The notes beneath the pieces are model-generated. The model worked only from the letters and a program-made list of their open reading frames with translations. It did no database searches and was not told the DNA's origin. Of a stretch of DNA of 37,421 bases, positions 28,409-37,421 are shown in pieces (position 1 is the stretch's first letter; the number at the start of each line of letters is the position of its first letter). Source of the stretch: Clostridiales bacterium (lineage in GTDB: Bacteria > Bacillota > Clostridia > Oscillospirales > Acutalibacteraceae); contig JAJQGK010000021.1 of the NCBI GenBank assembly GCA_021200555.1, forward strand, positions 1 through 37,421, in the 5' to 3' direction. Position numbers and translations under genes: made by a program.

Positions 28409-29083
28409 TTATTTCGCAAAGAACTTATCTATCCTGCCGCCTAATATTTTTGTAAAGAATTTTACGACAAAGCCGGTGCATACGGCAAGGAATACGGTGC
28501 CCGCTCCCACGCCTTTAAGAGTGCGGAACATAATAAACGACGATGCGGTGCCCAAAACAACATACAGCACGTCAAAACCAATCTTCACATTGCCGAAATT
28601 AAGACCGAAGGTATCAGCAAACGCCTTGACTACCGCCTCTCCGGAGTTCATAACCACATCGGATTTCATGGTAAGAGTAACGGCAAAGCCCAGCATTACA
28701 CAGCCCACAACGAGCACGAGTATTCTTGAGAACATGGACTCTATCGGCAGGTTTGCAATTATGTATTTGTTCGTAAAATCTATCATTGCGCTGAAAACAA
28801 AGGACAGCGGAAGCTGCAAAAGCTGATATATTTTGAATTTCTTTCTTAAAATTATAACCTGCGCCACAAGCAGAATACAGTTCCATATAAACATCAAGAC
28901 TCCCAAGGACAGTCCCGTAAATTTATGGGAAAATACATTTGGCAGCGTGGATATGGGGGACGTTCCCATATCGGAGGACACGGATAATGTTACGGAGAAC
29001 GCCGTCAAATACAGCCCGCAAAGCATTATAAAATACCTCTTAACCAATTCCTTTACACTTCTTTTGTTATCCATTTTCTTCAT
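28409..29083 (-). CDS. YczE/YitT-type integral membrane protein
   Basis: Multi-TM 224 aa; YLTAFSVTLSVSSDMGTSPISTLPNVFS and LGFAVTLTMKSDVVMNSGEAVVKAFAD resemble YczE-like family. Confidence 0.75.
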   Translation of the reverse strand: MKKMDNKRSVKELVKRYFIMLCGLYLTAFSVTLSVSSDMGTSPISTLPNVFSHKFTGLSLGVLMFIWNCILLVAQVIILRKKFKIYQLLQLPLSFVFSAMIDFTNKYIIANLPIESMFSRILVLVVGCVMLGFAVTLTMKSDVVMNSGEAVVKAFADTFGLNFGNVKIGFDVLYVVLGTASSFIMFRTLKGVGAGTVFLAVCTGFVVKFFTKILGGRIDKFFAK

Positions 29084-29146
29084 TCATTCCTTTTGTTAAA
29101 TTTGGCTTTATGCTATGAATAAAAAATCACCGAGAGGGGAAATTTA

Positions 29147-30430
29147 ATGAAATTTTCAAAAATCAACAGAAAAATCATCTCCGACAGCGTTGATTATTCC
29201 GTAAAGAAAATTACGGAAATAATCCAAAAGGTCGGACCCAGAGAGTCAGGCAGCAAGGAGTGCTACGAGGCTCAGGAAATGCTCAGAAAGGACCTTGAAA
29301 ACTACGCCGATGAAGTACATTATGAAGAGTACAAAATGGCGCCCAAGGCTTTTCTCCATTTCACGAAAACCGTAAGTGCGGCAGCAATTGCATCCATCGC
29401 TGCGGGAGCTGTGCTTAAGTTCGGCAAAAAACAGTCACAGACGCTGCCTCACGCTCTTGTAGGCGGAACAATGATTGCGGGACTTGGCATCACAGCCCTT
29501 GAATTTCTTCTTTATAAGCAGTTCTGCGATGTATTCTACAAAAAAATCACAGGCAGAAATCTCATTGCCACAAGGAAGGCAACCGAAGAGACTAAGAAGA
29601 GAATTATCATCAGCGGACATATTGACACGGCATATGAGTGGAGACATATTTATTACGGCAAGGACAAGCTTATGGGACCCCTTATGGGACTTTCAATAGG
29701 CACTGCGGCAGCATCGGCGGTCATCAGCGTGCTCTCAACCGTTTTCTCCTTAAAAGGCTCTTCCTCCGCATTTGCGAAATTCCTTCTTGACAAGGGCTAT
29801 TATTTCCACTTCTTTACCATCGTAAATATGCTTACCCTTTACGGATTTATTAATTTCAACGTTCTCTCCCCCGGCGCAAACGACAACCTTACCGGCACTA
29901 TGGCGGCAGTTTCCGCTCTGAAAATCCTTGACGAATCAGGCATTAAATTTAAGAATACCGATGTTGTTGCAATGATTACGGACGGCGAAGAGGCAGGACT
30001 CAGAGGCGCAAAGGCTTACGCTAAGGAGCATCATGACGAATTTGTCAACAGCGGCGTTGAAACATCCGTTCTCTGCGTTGATACTCTTACGGATCTCCCC
30101 TATCTTAACGTTTACAACAGAGATATGACGGGAACAGTCAAGCACGACCAAAAATTCTGCCAGCTTGTTATGGACGCTGCAAAGGAAGCAGGCCATGAGG
30201 ATCTTAAGTTCGCAAATGTATTCTTCGGCTCATCGGACGCAGCCGCATTCTCCCAGGCGGGAATTTCCGCTACCTGTCTTGCGGCTATGGATCCCGCTCC
30301 CGCTGAGTACTACCACAACAGAAGGGACAGCTATGACAAGCTTGTTCCCGAAGCAATCGAAACGGGCTATGACGTTGTGCTTGCCTCAATCCTGAAATTC
30401 GCCGATGAGGACGACAGCGCAGAAGATTAA
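29147..30430 (+). CDS. M28-family metallopeptidase
   Basis: IISGHIDTAYEW, SPGANDNLTGT, ITDGEEAGLRGAKAY, SSDAAAFSQAGI; Zn-ligand pattern of M28. Confidence 0.87.
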   Translation: MKFSKINRKIISDSVDYSVKKITEIIQKVGPRESGSKECYEAQEMLRKDLENYADEVHYEEYKMAPKAFLHFTKTVSAAAIASIAAGAVLKFGKKQSQTLPHALVGGTMIAGLGITALEFLLYKQFCDVFYKKITGRNLIATRKATEETKKRIIISGHIDTAYEWRHIYYGKDKLMGPLMGLSIGTAAASAVISVLSTVFSLKGSSSAFAKFLLDKGYYFHFFTIVNMLTLYGFINFNVLSPGANDNLTGTMAAVSALKILDESGIKFKNTDVVAMITDGEEAGLRGAKAYAKEHHDEFVNSGVETSVLCVDTLTDLPYLNVYNRDMTGTVKHDQKFCQLVMDAAKEAGHEDLKFANVFFGSSDAAAFSQAGISATCLAAMDPAPAEYYHNRRDSYDKLVPEAIETGYDVVLASILKFADEDDSAED

Positions 30431-30456
30431 ATCAAATATTTCATTGCTAAGCATTT

Positions 30457-30632
30457 TTAAGTAAGCACTGATTAAATCGAGTGCGTCGAGTTTCACGAAT
30501 TTTTTGCAAGACAAGGAACAAAGCGCAAGGAATACTGTCGTATTGTGAGCATTTGTGACGATGTATTGCGGAAAATGATCAAACAGACGGCGTGCTCAGC
30601 CGTTAGGCGTGATTTAATCAGTGGTTACTTAA
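30457..30632. repeat. Dispersed MITE-like repeat, copy 2 (inverted relative to copy 1)
   Basis: 22-bp terminal inverted repeats TTAAGTAAGCACTGATTAAATC / GATTTAATCAGTGGTTACTTAA (one mismatch); core matches reverse complement of 10968-11123. Confidence 0.85.
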
Positions 30633-30633
30633 T

Positions 30634-30665
30634 GACCGGTGACCGAAATCGCCGGTCTTTTTTTA
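30634..30665 (+). terminator. Rho-independent terminator downstream of M28 peptidase and repeat
   Basis: ACCGGTGA-ccgaaa-TCGCCGGT followed by T-run. Confidence 0.75.
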
Positions 30666-30752
30666 TTATAATAAATTTTTGCGAGATGTCAAGGAAGGAC
30701 GATATTCATTTTATCCGCCTTTATGGGACTTATCCGCTGCGGATTGACGCTG

Positions 30753-33700
30753 CTACGCCGTCACGAGCTTTAACAGTGACTCATACCCGTCCACAACGTC
30801 GTAAACAACGCTGTCGGAGCTTATCGCCTTAAAATGTTCCTTTGCACAGTGGATCTTTGCTTTTTCAACCTCACGCAGCTGCATACTGCTCATTGAGCCT
30901 TTCGTTTCCGCAATGAAATATATATGCTTAACCGTACCCTCTTTAAACGCTATCGCCCAATCGGGATTGTAATGTCCAACAGGCGTGGAAATGTAAAATC
31001 CGTCCGGCAGCTTTACGTATACGGAAACGGCTTCGTTTGTGTCAAGCTCAGCGGCAAATTTACACTCATTCGTTGAATCGTAAACAATATGGTCATACAA
31101 ATGCCGCTTTGCCTTCATCGCATTTATTCCGAGCTTTCCCTTGATTGTCGGGTCGGTAAATACAGCCGTATCATAGCGGTCGTCAAGGATATCATATGTT
31201 ATATGCTCAATTACAGCGGTAGCCTTTTCATCGTTTATAAGCGCGGCGGTCTTAATTAAAAACTCCTCCGGATTGTCTTTGAATTGATCAAATACAACCC
31301 TTTCAATTCCCGTAAGAATTGCAATTATCGCCTTGCGTGTAAGTCCCGTTTCTCCTACAAGCTTGCCTATTAAATCATATTTAACGCTGCGGTTTACGCT
31401 TATTTTTGTCTTGGAGTCGAATGTTTCAGAGGACTGCTTTTCAAACGATTCGCCGCTGACAAGCTCTTCTCGGGACTTAATCTCTTCCATTTGCCCCTGT
31501 TCAACCTTAAAGAATATCTTTGATACCCTCAGCTTACGATTAAGGGCGTCAATGGATTTGCGCACAAGCTCGTCCGTGTCAAAATCGACAATATAATACG
31601 ACTTGGCGTTTATCCTATTCCATAATGCCTTAAACTGCGGCATGGCTAATTTTTCGGGATCAACCTTCAATTCAATATTATTGCTTCTTGCATTCTCAGG
31701 CTGCATTACACGGCTGCTGTAAACAGACTCCACAATATCAATAACCGCTGCGGCGCTGTCTGCGGCTTCCTCCGCAACCTTAATATCATTATTCGCCTTA
31801 TCCTCGTAATATTTATCGGTCAGTGCGCCCTTCTTATCAACATAGCCGTTTACAACCATATCAAAATAAATAGACTGCGCCGTGTCCTTGTCGATAACCT
31901 GTTCATTGCCGTTGTTATCGGAAATTGATTTTCCGACGAACAGCTCCGCCGTAACCGCACGGGGACGGTCGGCAACCGACTCGGCAATTTCAGTCTGCAA
32001 GCCCTTTGCAAAGCTGTCATAGCTTTCGCTGGCGATAACCGTAAGCACGTTTATATTATGAACGTCGTTTCCGAGTACATTGCTGTCCATTCTGTCGCCG
32101 TCTTGGTTTACGCAAAGGCGCAGACCCCTTCCCACTTCCTGACGCTTACGGACATCGCTCCCGCTTTGCTTTAATGTACAAATTTGGAATACATTCGGAT
32201 TATCCCAGCCCTCACGGAGCGCAGAGTGCGAAAAGATAAAACGAACGGGAGAACGCTTCGGGTCACGGTCCAAAAGCAGCTCTTTGTTTTTCATAATCAA
32301 ATCGTAGGCGTCAATATCATCCGATGTACGCTCTTTTTTGTCGCCTAAATTGCTGTTCGTCATATGACCCTTTTTATCAATAGAGAAATATCCCGCATGG
32401 GTATTCTCAGCGGTTATTGCGTCAAGATACTTGAAATAATCCTCCTCGCCGATGCCAATCTGCAAATTTGAGACAATATCCTTATATTCCTCCTCAAACA
32501 TATCCGCAAAAATGCCGTTTTTCGGCTGTCCCGCCTCATCATATTGCTTATAATGGGCAACCTCATCAATAAAGAACAGCGACAGCACCTTAATTCCCTT
32601 ATAAAACAGCTGCCTTTCACGCTCAATATGGGAAAGTATCGTTTCTCGGATTTGCAGCCGTCTTAACTGCTCCTCGCTGACTTGACCGACAACATCACCG
32701 GCGTAAAGCTTAATGCCGTTCAGAAACTCTATTGAATCGTCACGCCCGTCAATAGCCTTCACCACAAAATTATTTCGGTATTCCTCCATACCGTTGGAGT
32801 TATCGTATAAATTATATCCTATTCCGACTGTCTTTGTAATCTTCCTTATTCCGGACTTGCCCTTATAGTCGAATTGTATGGTTGCGGTCGGATCCGCTTT
32901 TGATAAGTTTATGCTTTGAAGATATACATAGCTTTCCGTTGCGGTGCTGCCGGACTCGGTAATGCCCTTTACGGCAATTTTCTTAACCAAATGCTTATTA
33001 TATGCGTCCATTGCGTCAAGGCGGTACACCATATTGTAAATGCTGTCCTTTTTATGCGTAGCGGAGTAACGCAGAGTCAAAAGCGGATGAAATTCCCTTA
33101 AACGCTCCTTTGTCTGCTTGCCCTCAACGCTTTGCGGCTCATCGATAATAAGTATCGGGTTTGTCTTTGCGATAATATCTATGGGACGGCGGGAACGGAA
33201 CTCGTCAAGCTCCATATAAATACGCCGTGCATCCTTTCCCCGTGCGTTAAACGCCTGGGAATTTATTATCATAGCATTTATTGAGCTGTCGGAGGCAAAG
33301 CGGTCGATCTCGGTAAGCTGTGCGGAATTATATATAAAATACCTAATCTTTTTTCCGTACTGCTCCGCAAAATGCTCCTTCGTCACCTCAAAGGATTTGT
33401 ACACGCCCTCACGAATGGCGATGCTGGGCACAACCACAATAAACTTGCTCCACCCGTAATGCTTGTTAAGCTCGTACATGGTTTTAATATATGTATATGT
33501 TTTTCCAACACCGGTTTCCATTTCTATTGTCAGGTTGTACTTTCCCTCTAGTTTTTCAGACGGCGCAATCCCGTTGCTGCGCTGTATCTTTTGCAAATGC
33601 TCTAAAATAATGCGGTCGTTAAGCTCCGGAACTATTCTATGATTGCTCCAACCGGTGAAATCCTCATTGTCCGTCCATGAGGTCTGATAATCTCCACGTC

Positions 33701-33809
33701 CTCTGTCCATCATATATGACGGCGTTAAATAGGGCTGTCCCGCAAATACGTCAACAACAGCCTTAGCCGCATCCGCCTGGAATTTTTGATTTTTAAATTG
33801 CAATTTCAT
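30753..33809 (-). CDS. res: Type III restriction endonuclease Res subunit
   Basis: METGVGKTYTYIKTMYEL (Walker A), LIIDEPQSVEG (DExx), FSHSALREGWDNPNVFQICTL, VGRGLRL, C-terminal nuclease-like NPDWAIAF...FIAETKG. Confidence 0.94.
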   Translation of the reverse strand: MKLQFKNQKFQADAAKAVVDVFAGQPYLTPSYMMDRGRGDYQTSWTDNEDFTGWSNHRIVPELNDRIILEHLQKIQRSNGIAPSEKLEGKYNLTIEMETGVGKTYTYIKTMYELNKHYGWSKFIVVVPSIAIREGVYKSFEVTKEHFAEQYGKKIRYFIYNSAQLTEIDRFASDSSINAMIINSQAFNARGKDARRIYMELDEFRSRRPIDIIAKTNPILIIDEPQSVEGKQTKERLREFHPLLTLRYSATHKKDSIYNMVYRLDAMDAYNKHLVKKIAVKGITESGSTATESYVYLQSINLSKADPTATIQFDYKGKSGIRKITKTVGIGYNLYDNSNGMEEYRNNFVVKAIDGRDDSIEFLNGIKLYAGDVVGQVSEEQLRRLQIRETILSHIERERQLFYKGIKVLSLFFIDEVAHYKQYDEAGQPKNGIFADMFEEEYKDIVSNLQIGIGEEDYFKYLDAITAENTHAGYFSIDKKGHMTNSNLGDKKERTSDDIDAYDLIMKNKELLLDRDPKRSPVRFIFSHSALREGWDNPNVFQICTLKQSGSDVRKRQEVGRGLRLCVNQDGDRMDSNVLGNDVHNINVLTVIASESYDSFAKGLQTEIAESVADRPRAVTAELFVGKSISDNNGNEQVIDKDTAQSIYFDMVVNGYVDKKGALTDKYYEDKANNDIKVAEEAADSAAAVIDIVESVYSSRVMQPENARSNNIELKVDPEKLAMPQFKALWNRINAKSYYIVDFDTDELVRKSIDALNRKLRVSKIFFKVEQGQMEEIKSREELVSGESFEKQSSETFDSKTKISVNRSVKYDLIGKLVGETGLTRKAIIAILTGIERVVFDQFKDNPEEFLIKTAALINDEKATAVIEHITYDILDDRYDTAVFTDPTIKGKLGINAMKAKRHLYDHIVYDSTNECKFAAELDTNEAVSVYVKLPDGFYISTPVGHYNPDWAIAFKEGTVKHIYFIAETKGSMSSMQLREVEKAKIHCAKEHFKAISSDSVVYDVVDGYESLLKLVTA

Positions 33810-34876
33810 TTGGCATCATTCTCCGTTAAACGATCATCTGCTGCATTTTCCTGCTCCTCGATAAATCTGTCAAAGTCGCTTTCATATAGCCTATCCTGCA
33901 CAACCCTGTATTTTTCAAACTCACTCAAGGCGTGCAGCTTTGCGATTTCCGCCGACACTTTTCCGGCATCCTTTAACAAACCGTATTCAAACATCTCAAT
34001 AAAACTGTTCAGACGTTTTTCCCAATCCTCCATAGTGAGAGGAATATGACGCAATGTCATATTCTCCGCAAAATCAAGATATGCGTTTACCATTCTGTTA
34101 AGCTGTCCCAACTCAACCTCCGAAAGATAATTCTTTGCGACGGTAACATCAGATTTTTTTATCTTTCCATATGGAGCATCATCCCAAGATGTAAGTCCCA
34201 TATGCGGCTTTTCGTGATTTGCTCTTTCAAAAATAACCTCCGCCGCAGTATGTCCGTGTACGGCATAATGCATTTTATTTTGCACAGTCGCATAAAAACG
34301 TTTTGTAGATAATGCATTCTTGTCATAATCTATAGCGGTGGCATATAAATCGGTTATTTTTTGATAAAACATTCTTTCGCTCGACCGTATTTCTCTTATA
34401 CGTTCAAGCTGTTCGTCAAAATACTGCTTCGTCAAATATCCACCGCGCTTAAGACGCTCATCGTCCATAACCCAGCCCTTAATGGTGTAGTCCTTGACTA
34501 TTAAATTTGCCCATTTTCTGAACTGCACCGCACGCTCGTTATTCACCTTGAAGCCTACCGCAATAATCATTTGCAAGCTGTAGTGTTTGGTATTTCGTGC
34601 TACCTGCCTATTGCCCTCTGTTTGAACTATCCGGAAATTCCGGATAGTTGCATCCTCGGTCAACTCATTATCGGCATATATTTTTTTTATATGTTCACTA
34701 ATCGTGCGAACATCCACATCATAAAGCACTGCCATCATTTTTTGTGTCAGCCAAATATTTTCGTCCTCATACCGCATTTCAACGCTGTCGCTGCTGTCAC
34801 CGGTGGACGCTGTAAACATCAAATACTCTGCCGCAGACGATCGCAGTTCATCTTTCTTTTTCGCCATTTTTATCAT
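33806..34876 (-). CDS. RhuM-family protein
   Basis: IWLTQKMMAVLYDVDVRTISEHIKKIYADNEL...NTKHYSLQMIIAVGFKVNNERAVQFRKWANLIVKDYTIKGWVMDDERLK; 4-bp overlap with res. Confidence 0.9.
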   Translation of the reverse strand: MIKMAKKKDELRSSAAEYLMFTASTGDSSDSVEMRYEDENIWLTQKMMAVLYDVDVRTISEHIKKIYADNELTEDATIRNFRIVQTEGNRQVARNTKHYSLQMIIAVGFKVNNERAVQFRKWANLIVKDYTIKGWVMDDERLKRGGYLTKQYFDEQLERIREIRSSERMFYQKITDLYATAIDYDKNALSTKRFYATVQNKMHYAVHGHTAAEVIFERANHEKPHMGLTSWDDAPYGKIKKSDVTVAKNYLSEVELGQLNRMVNAYLDFAENMTLRHIPLTMEDWEKRLNSFIEMFEYGLLKDAGKVSAEIAKLHALSEFEKYRVVQDRLYESDFDRFIEEQENAADDRLTENDAK

Positions 34877-34880
34877 CTCC

Positions 34881-35828
34881 TCATTCGCAATGCTTTCCGC
34901 AAATGCAATTCATTATTACAGTTATCATCATTTCTTTTTCCTCGGGCTTTGATTCCGCTATTAAAATTGTAAGGGCAACCAATGTATGGTCGTCTATAAG
35001 CTTCTCTCCGTCCTTAAACAATGCTCCGTTCTTATCAAGGAAATACAGGAATACGGTTGCGGCTATCCTCTTATTTCCGTCCGAAAAGCTGTGATTTTTT
35101 GTAACAAGATATAAAAGATTTGCAGCTTTTTCCTCTATGCTCGGGTACAAGTCTTTTCCTCCGAAGCTTTGGTAGATATTCCCAATGCTGCCTTTAAAGG
35201 ACTCGTCCTTTTCATTGCCGAAAAGAGGTGACTGTGCGGAAAATTTCATTTCATCTATTATTCTGCGGCATTCCTCATAGGTAAGCACATATACAGATTT
35301 GCTGCCCTCGGGACGTTTCATTGTTTGGTGGTCATAGTCGTCAAGCATATCAAGGGCTGTGCTGTATTTTTCTATAACCGACAATACTTGCTTGTCATCC
35401 AATGAATTTTCCGTTCTTTTCATAATTCGTATCACCTCGCCAAGTTCTTTGATACGATTATTGTTGACGGCATAACCTTTTATTATGTAATCCTTTAAAA
35501 CGGAATTTGCCCATTTTCGGAACTCAATGCCCCGCTTTGACTTAACACGGTAGCCCACGGAAATAATTACATCCAAGCTGTAAAATGCTACAGGCTTATC
35601 AGAATTTGCAATTTGCAAAAAATGCAAATTGCTTTCCTTGTCCAATTCTTCCTTAAAAATATTGTTTATATGTCTTGAGATAACCGATATATCTCTTTCA
35701 AACAAATCAGATATTTGACCCTGTGTCGCCCACACGGTTTCTCCGCCGTAATCCACTCTTATAGGCAGCTTTACCGCTCCGTCGGACGATTCATACATTA
35801 TAATTTCATTTTTCATATTTTCTTCCAT
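34881..35828 (-). CDS. RhuM-Fic/Doc fusion protein
   Basis: RhuM-like N-terminus (VWATQGQISDLFERDISVISRHINNIF...RVKSKRGIEFRKWANSVLKDYIIKGYAVNNNR) plus Fic motif HSFSDGNKRIAATVFLYFL. Confidence 0.92.
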   Translation of the reverse strand: MEENMKNEIIMYESSDGAVKLPIRVDYGGETVWATQGQISDLFERDISVISRHINNIFKEELDKESNLHFLQIANSDKPVAFYSLDVIISVGYRVKSKRGIEFRKWANSVLKDYIIKGYAVNNNRIKELGEVIRIMKRTENSLDDKQVLSVIEKYSTALDMLDDYDHQTMKRPEGSKSVYVLTYEECRRIIDEMKFSAQSPLFGNEKDESFKGSIGNIYQSFGGKDLYPSIEEKAANLLYLVTKNHSFSDGNKRIAATVFLYFLDKNGALFKDGEKLIDDHTLVALTILIAESKPEEKEMMITVIMNCICGKHCE

Positions 35829-35864
35829 TAGTACATCTCCTTTATTCGTTGTGCATTGTACATT

Positions 35865-37421
35865 CTAAATTACTTTAACTCTCGTATCCGGTGCAATCAG
35901 CTTAAATCTCTCCCACATATTTATCTTTTCGGGAGCGCTTGTAAAGCTGCTGTCACGGAACACGGCACGCAGCGGTTCTCTTTTAGCGATTGTCATTATG
36001 ACGCTTTCGGGGATATTATCGTCAAAGCAGGCAATCAAGTCCCCGTCATTATATGTATGAACGGTGCAGCCCTCTATATTTTCGCTCTTATAGGGCATAT
36101 CAAGTGGCAGTCCCCACTCAAGCAGGCAGCCGAAAAGCAAGTCCATATCCGTGCGGTCGGGTTTAATGTTGGACTCCATATCATAGAGCATATCCTGCGT
36201 ATACTCATCCGCACTGAAATAGACATCCTCCATATTGCTTTCGTCAAGCTTAAACACACGGAAGCCCGTATCAAGCTCGGCGGCTTGCGGGTTCTCCTCC
36301 TTAATCTTCGCACCCGCTCGGCGAATACGCTCCTTGCCTATCTCGCATATGTTCTTGTAGCCCGCCTTGTACGCCTCGGACTTCTCATCACAAGGCTCAG
36401 GCAGCTGAACCATAATAAATTTGCGGTGAGCAGTACCCCCCCCCCGAAAATTCTTCGGCGTTAAGCTGCATTACGGCGTGTGCGGTTGTAGCGGAACCGG
36501 AGAAAAAGTCGAGGATAATGGAATCCTTATCTGTTGCAATTACTCCCATTCTATGTACTAACCCAACCGGTTTAGGATAATCAAAATACTCATTATTATC
36601 AAATATTTTCTTTAGTTCTTGTGAAGCCGATTGAGTGTGTCCAACATCTTCATACGACCATACACTCGTTGGAACGATTCCATTATTTGTTTCAGACAGG
36701 AAGCGTTTAACCCTCGGCATATTGTCACCGTTTTCACCAAACCATATTCTATTATCTTCAATCAATCTTTTAAAGGTTTCCTTAGAAAACCTCCATACAT
36801 TGCCATTTGAAGGGTAAACCTCCCTGCCCGAAGGTGTTTTTATAGGATAATAGTCCTTTTCTGTAACTCTGCCAATTGTACAGTCTCCTGATGTCCAAAC
36901 GCCTCTTGGGTCATTGTCTAAATTTTTATATCTCTTTATCATGTCATCTGTGGGCGGCAATAAATTTCTTTTGAAAAAATATTTGTATTTAGCGTAACAC
37001 AACACAGATTCATGATTAAGTGAAAAATACTTTGCATCATTTTGTGGACTAAACTTCTTTATCCAAATTATCTCTTGTACATAATTTTCTCCGCCGAAAA
37101 CTTCATCACAAATCTTTTTCAAATTCTCTTGCTCATTATCATCAATGCTGATAAAAATAACTCCGTCATCGCTGAGCAAATTCCTTGCCAACACCAGTCT
37201 CGGATAAATCATACTGCACCAATCGGAGTGAAAGCGTCCGTTTGTGTCGGTATTCTTGAAAAGTCGGTTGTCGTCCTCATCGAACAGCCCTAACTGCTCG
37301 TCCTCCTCCCGCTGTGTGTGACGGAAGCTGTCGTCATATATAAAATCGTTCCCCGTGTTGTACGGCGGGTCTATTTTGACACCGTCTTTGATACAAAGGG
37401 CATCTGTACAATAATCGACGG
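35865..37421 (-). CDS. mod: Type III N6-adenine DNA methyltransferase Mod (N-terminus beyond window; reading frame interrupted at a G10 tract)
   Basis: DPPYNTGNDF at 37371-37360 in frame with ORF 36397-37212 (IFISIDDNEQENLKKICDEVFG, ILDFFSGSATTAHAVMQLNAEE); C-terminal half IMVQLPEPCDEKSEA...FKLIAPDTRVKVI lies in a different frame (35865-36413). Confidence 0.9.
36436..36445 (-). repeat. Homopolymeric C10 (coding-strand G10) tract inside mod, candidate phase-variation switch
   Basis: gtaCCCCCCCCCCgaaaa; the frame break between the two Mod halves maps to this tract. Confidence 0.9.

Noticed and set aside
35865-36413. Separate hypothetical gene starting MVQLPEPCDEK
   Set aside because: No RBS, and sequence is the C-terminal half of type III Mod; treated as out-of-frame part of mod
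1-37421. CRISPR arrays, tRNA or rRNA genes, prophage or transposase genes
   Set aside because: No regularly spaced direct repeats, no tRNA-like cloverleaf noticed, and no transposase, integrase or phage structural ORF in the supplied track

Overview
The window looks like a low-to-mid GC Firmicutes (Clostridia-type) chromosome segment. Left part (1-10 kb): cell-shape/housekeeping cluster mreB(partial)-mreC-mreD-PBP2-minD-like-mgsA, then hisS-aspS and a secreted alpha/beta hydrolase. Middle (10-15 kb): an uncharacterised AT-rich gene, a ~155-bp dispersed repeat (copy 1) and a heterodimeric ABC exporter pair behind a promoter/operator. 15-17 kb: an uncharacterised 593-aa protein. 17-26.6 kb: a compact 10-gene minus-strand operon encoding HdrB-HdrC-HdrA-MvhD/FlxD-FlxC-FlxB-FlxA-like proteins followed by a fumarate-reductase-like FrdB/FrdA pair and a CofE-like ligase, i.e. 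a probable soluble flavin-based electron-bifurcation system with an unusual terminal module. 26.6-30.7 kb: a secreted beta-rich protein behind a perfect consensus promoter, a candidate free-standing ~80-nt sRNA, a YczE-type membrane protein, an M28 peptidase and an inverted second copy of the dispersed repeat. 30.7-37.4 kb: a type III restriction-modification operon (mod, a RhuM-Fic fusion, RhuM, res). Its mod gene is split by a C10 (G10 on the coding strand) homopolymer placed between methyltransferase motif I and the next strand. This is the hallmark of a phase-variable methyltransferase caught in the OFF frame. All assignments come from reading sequence and motifs; no database search was run.
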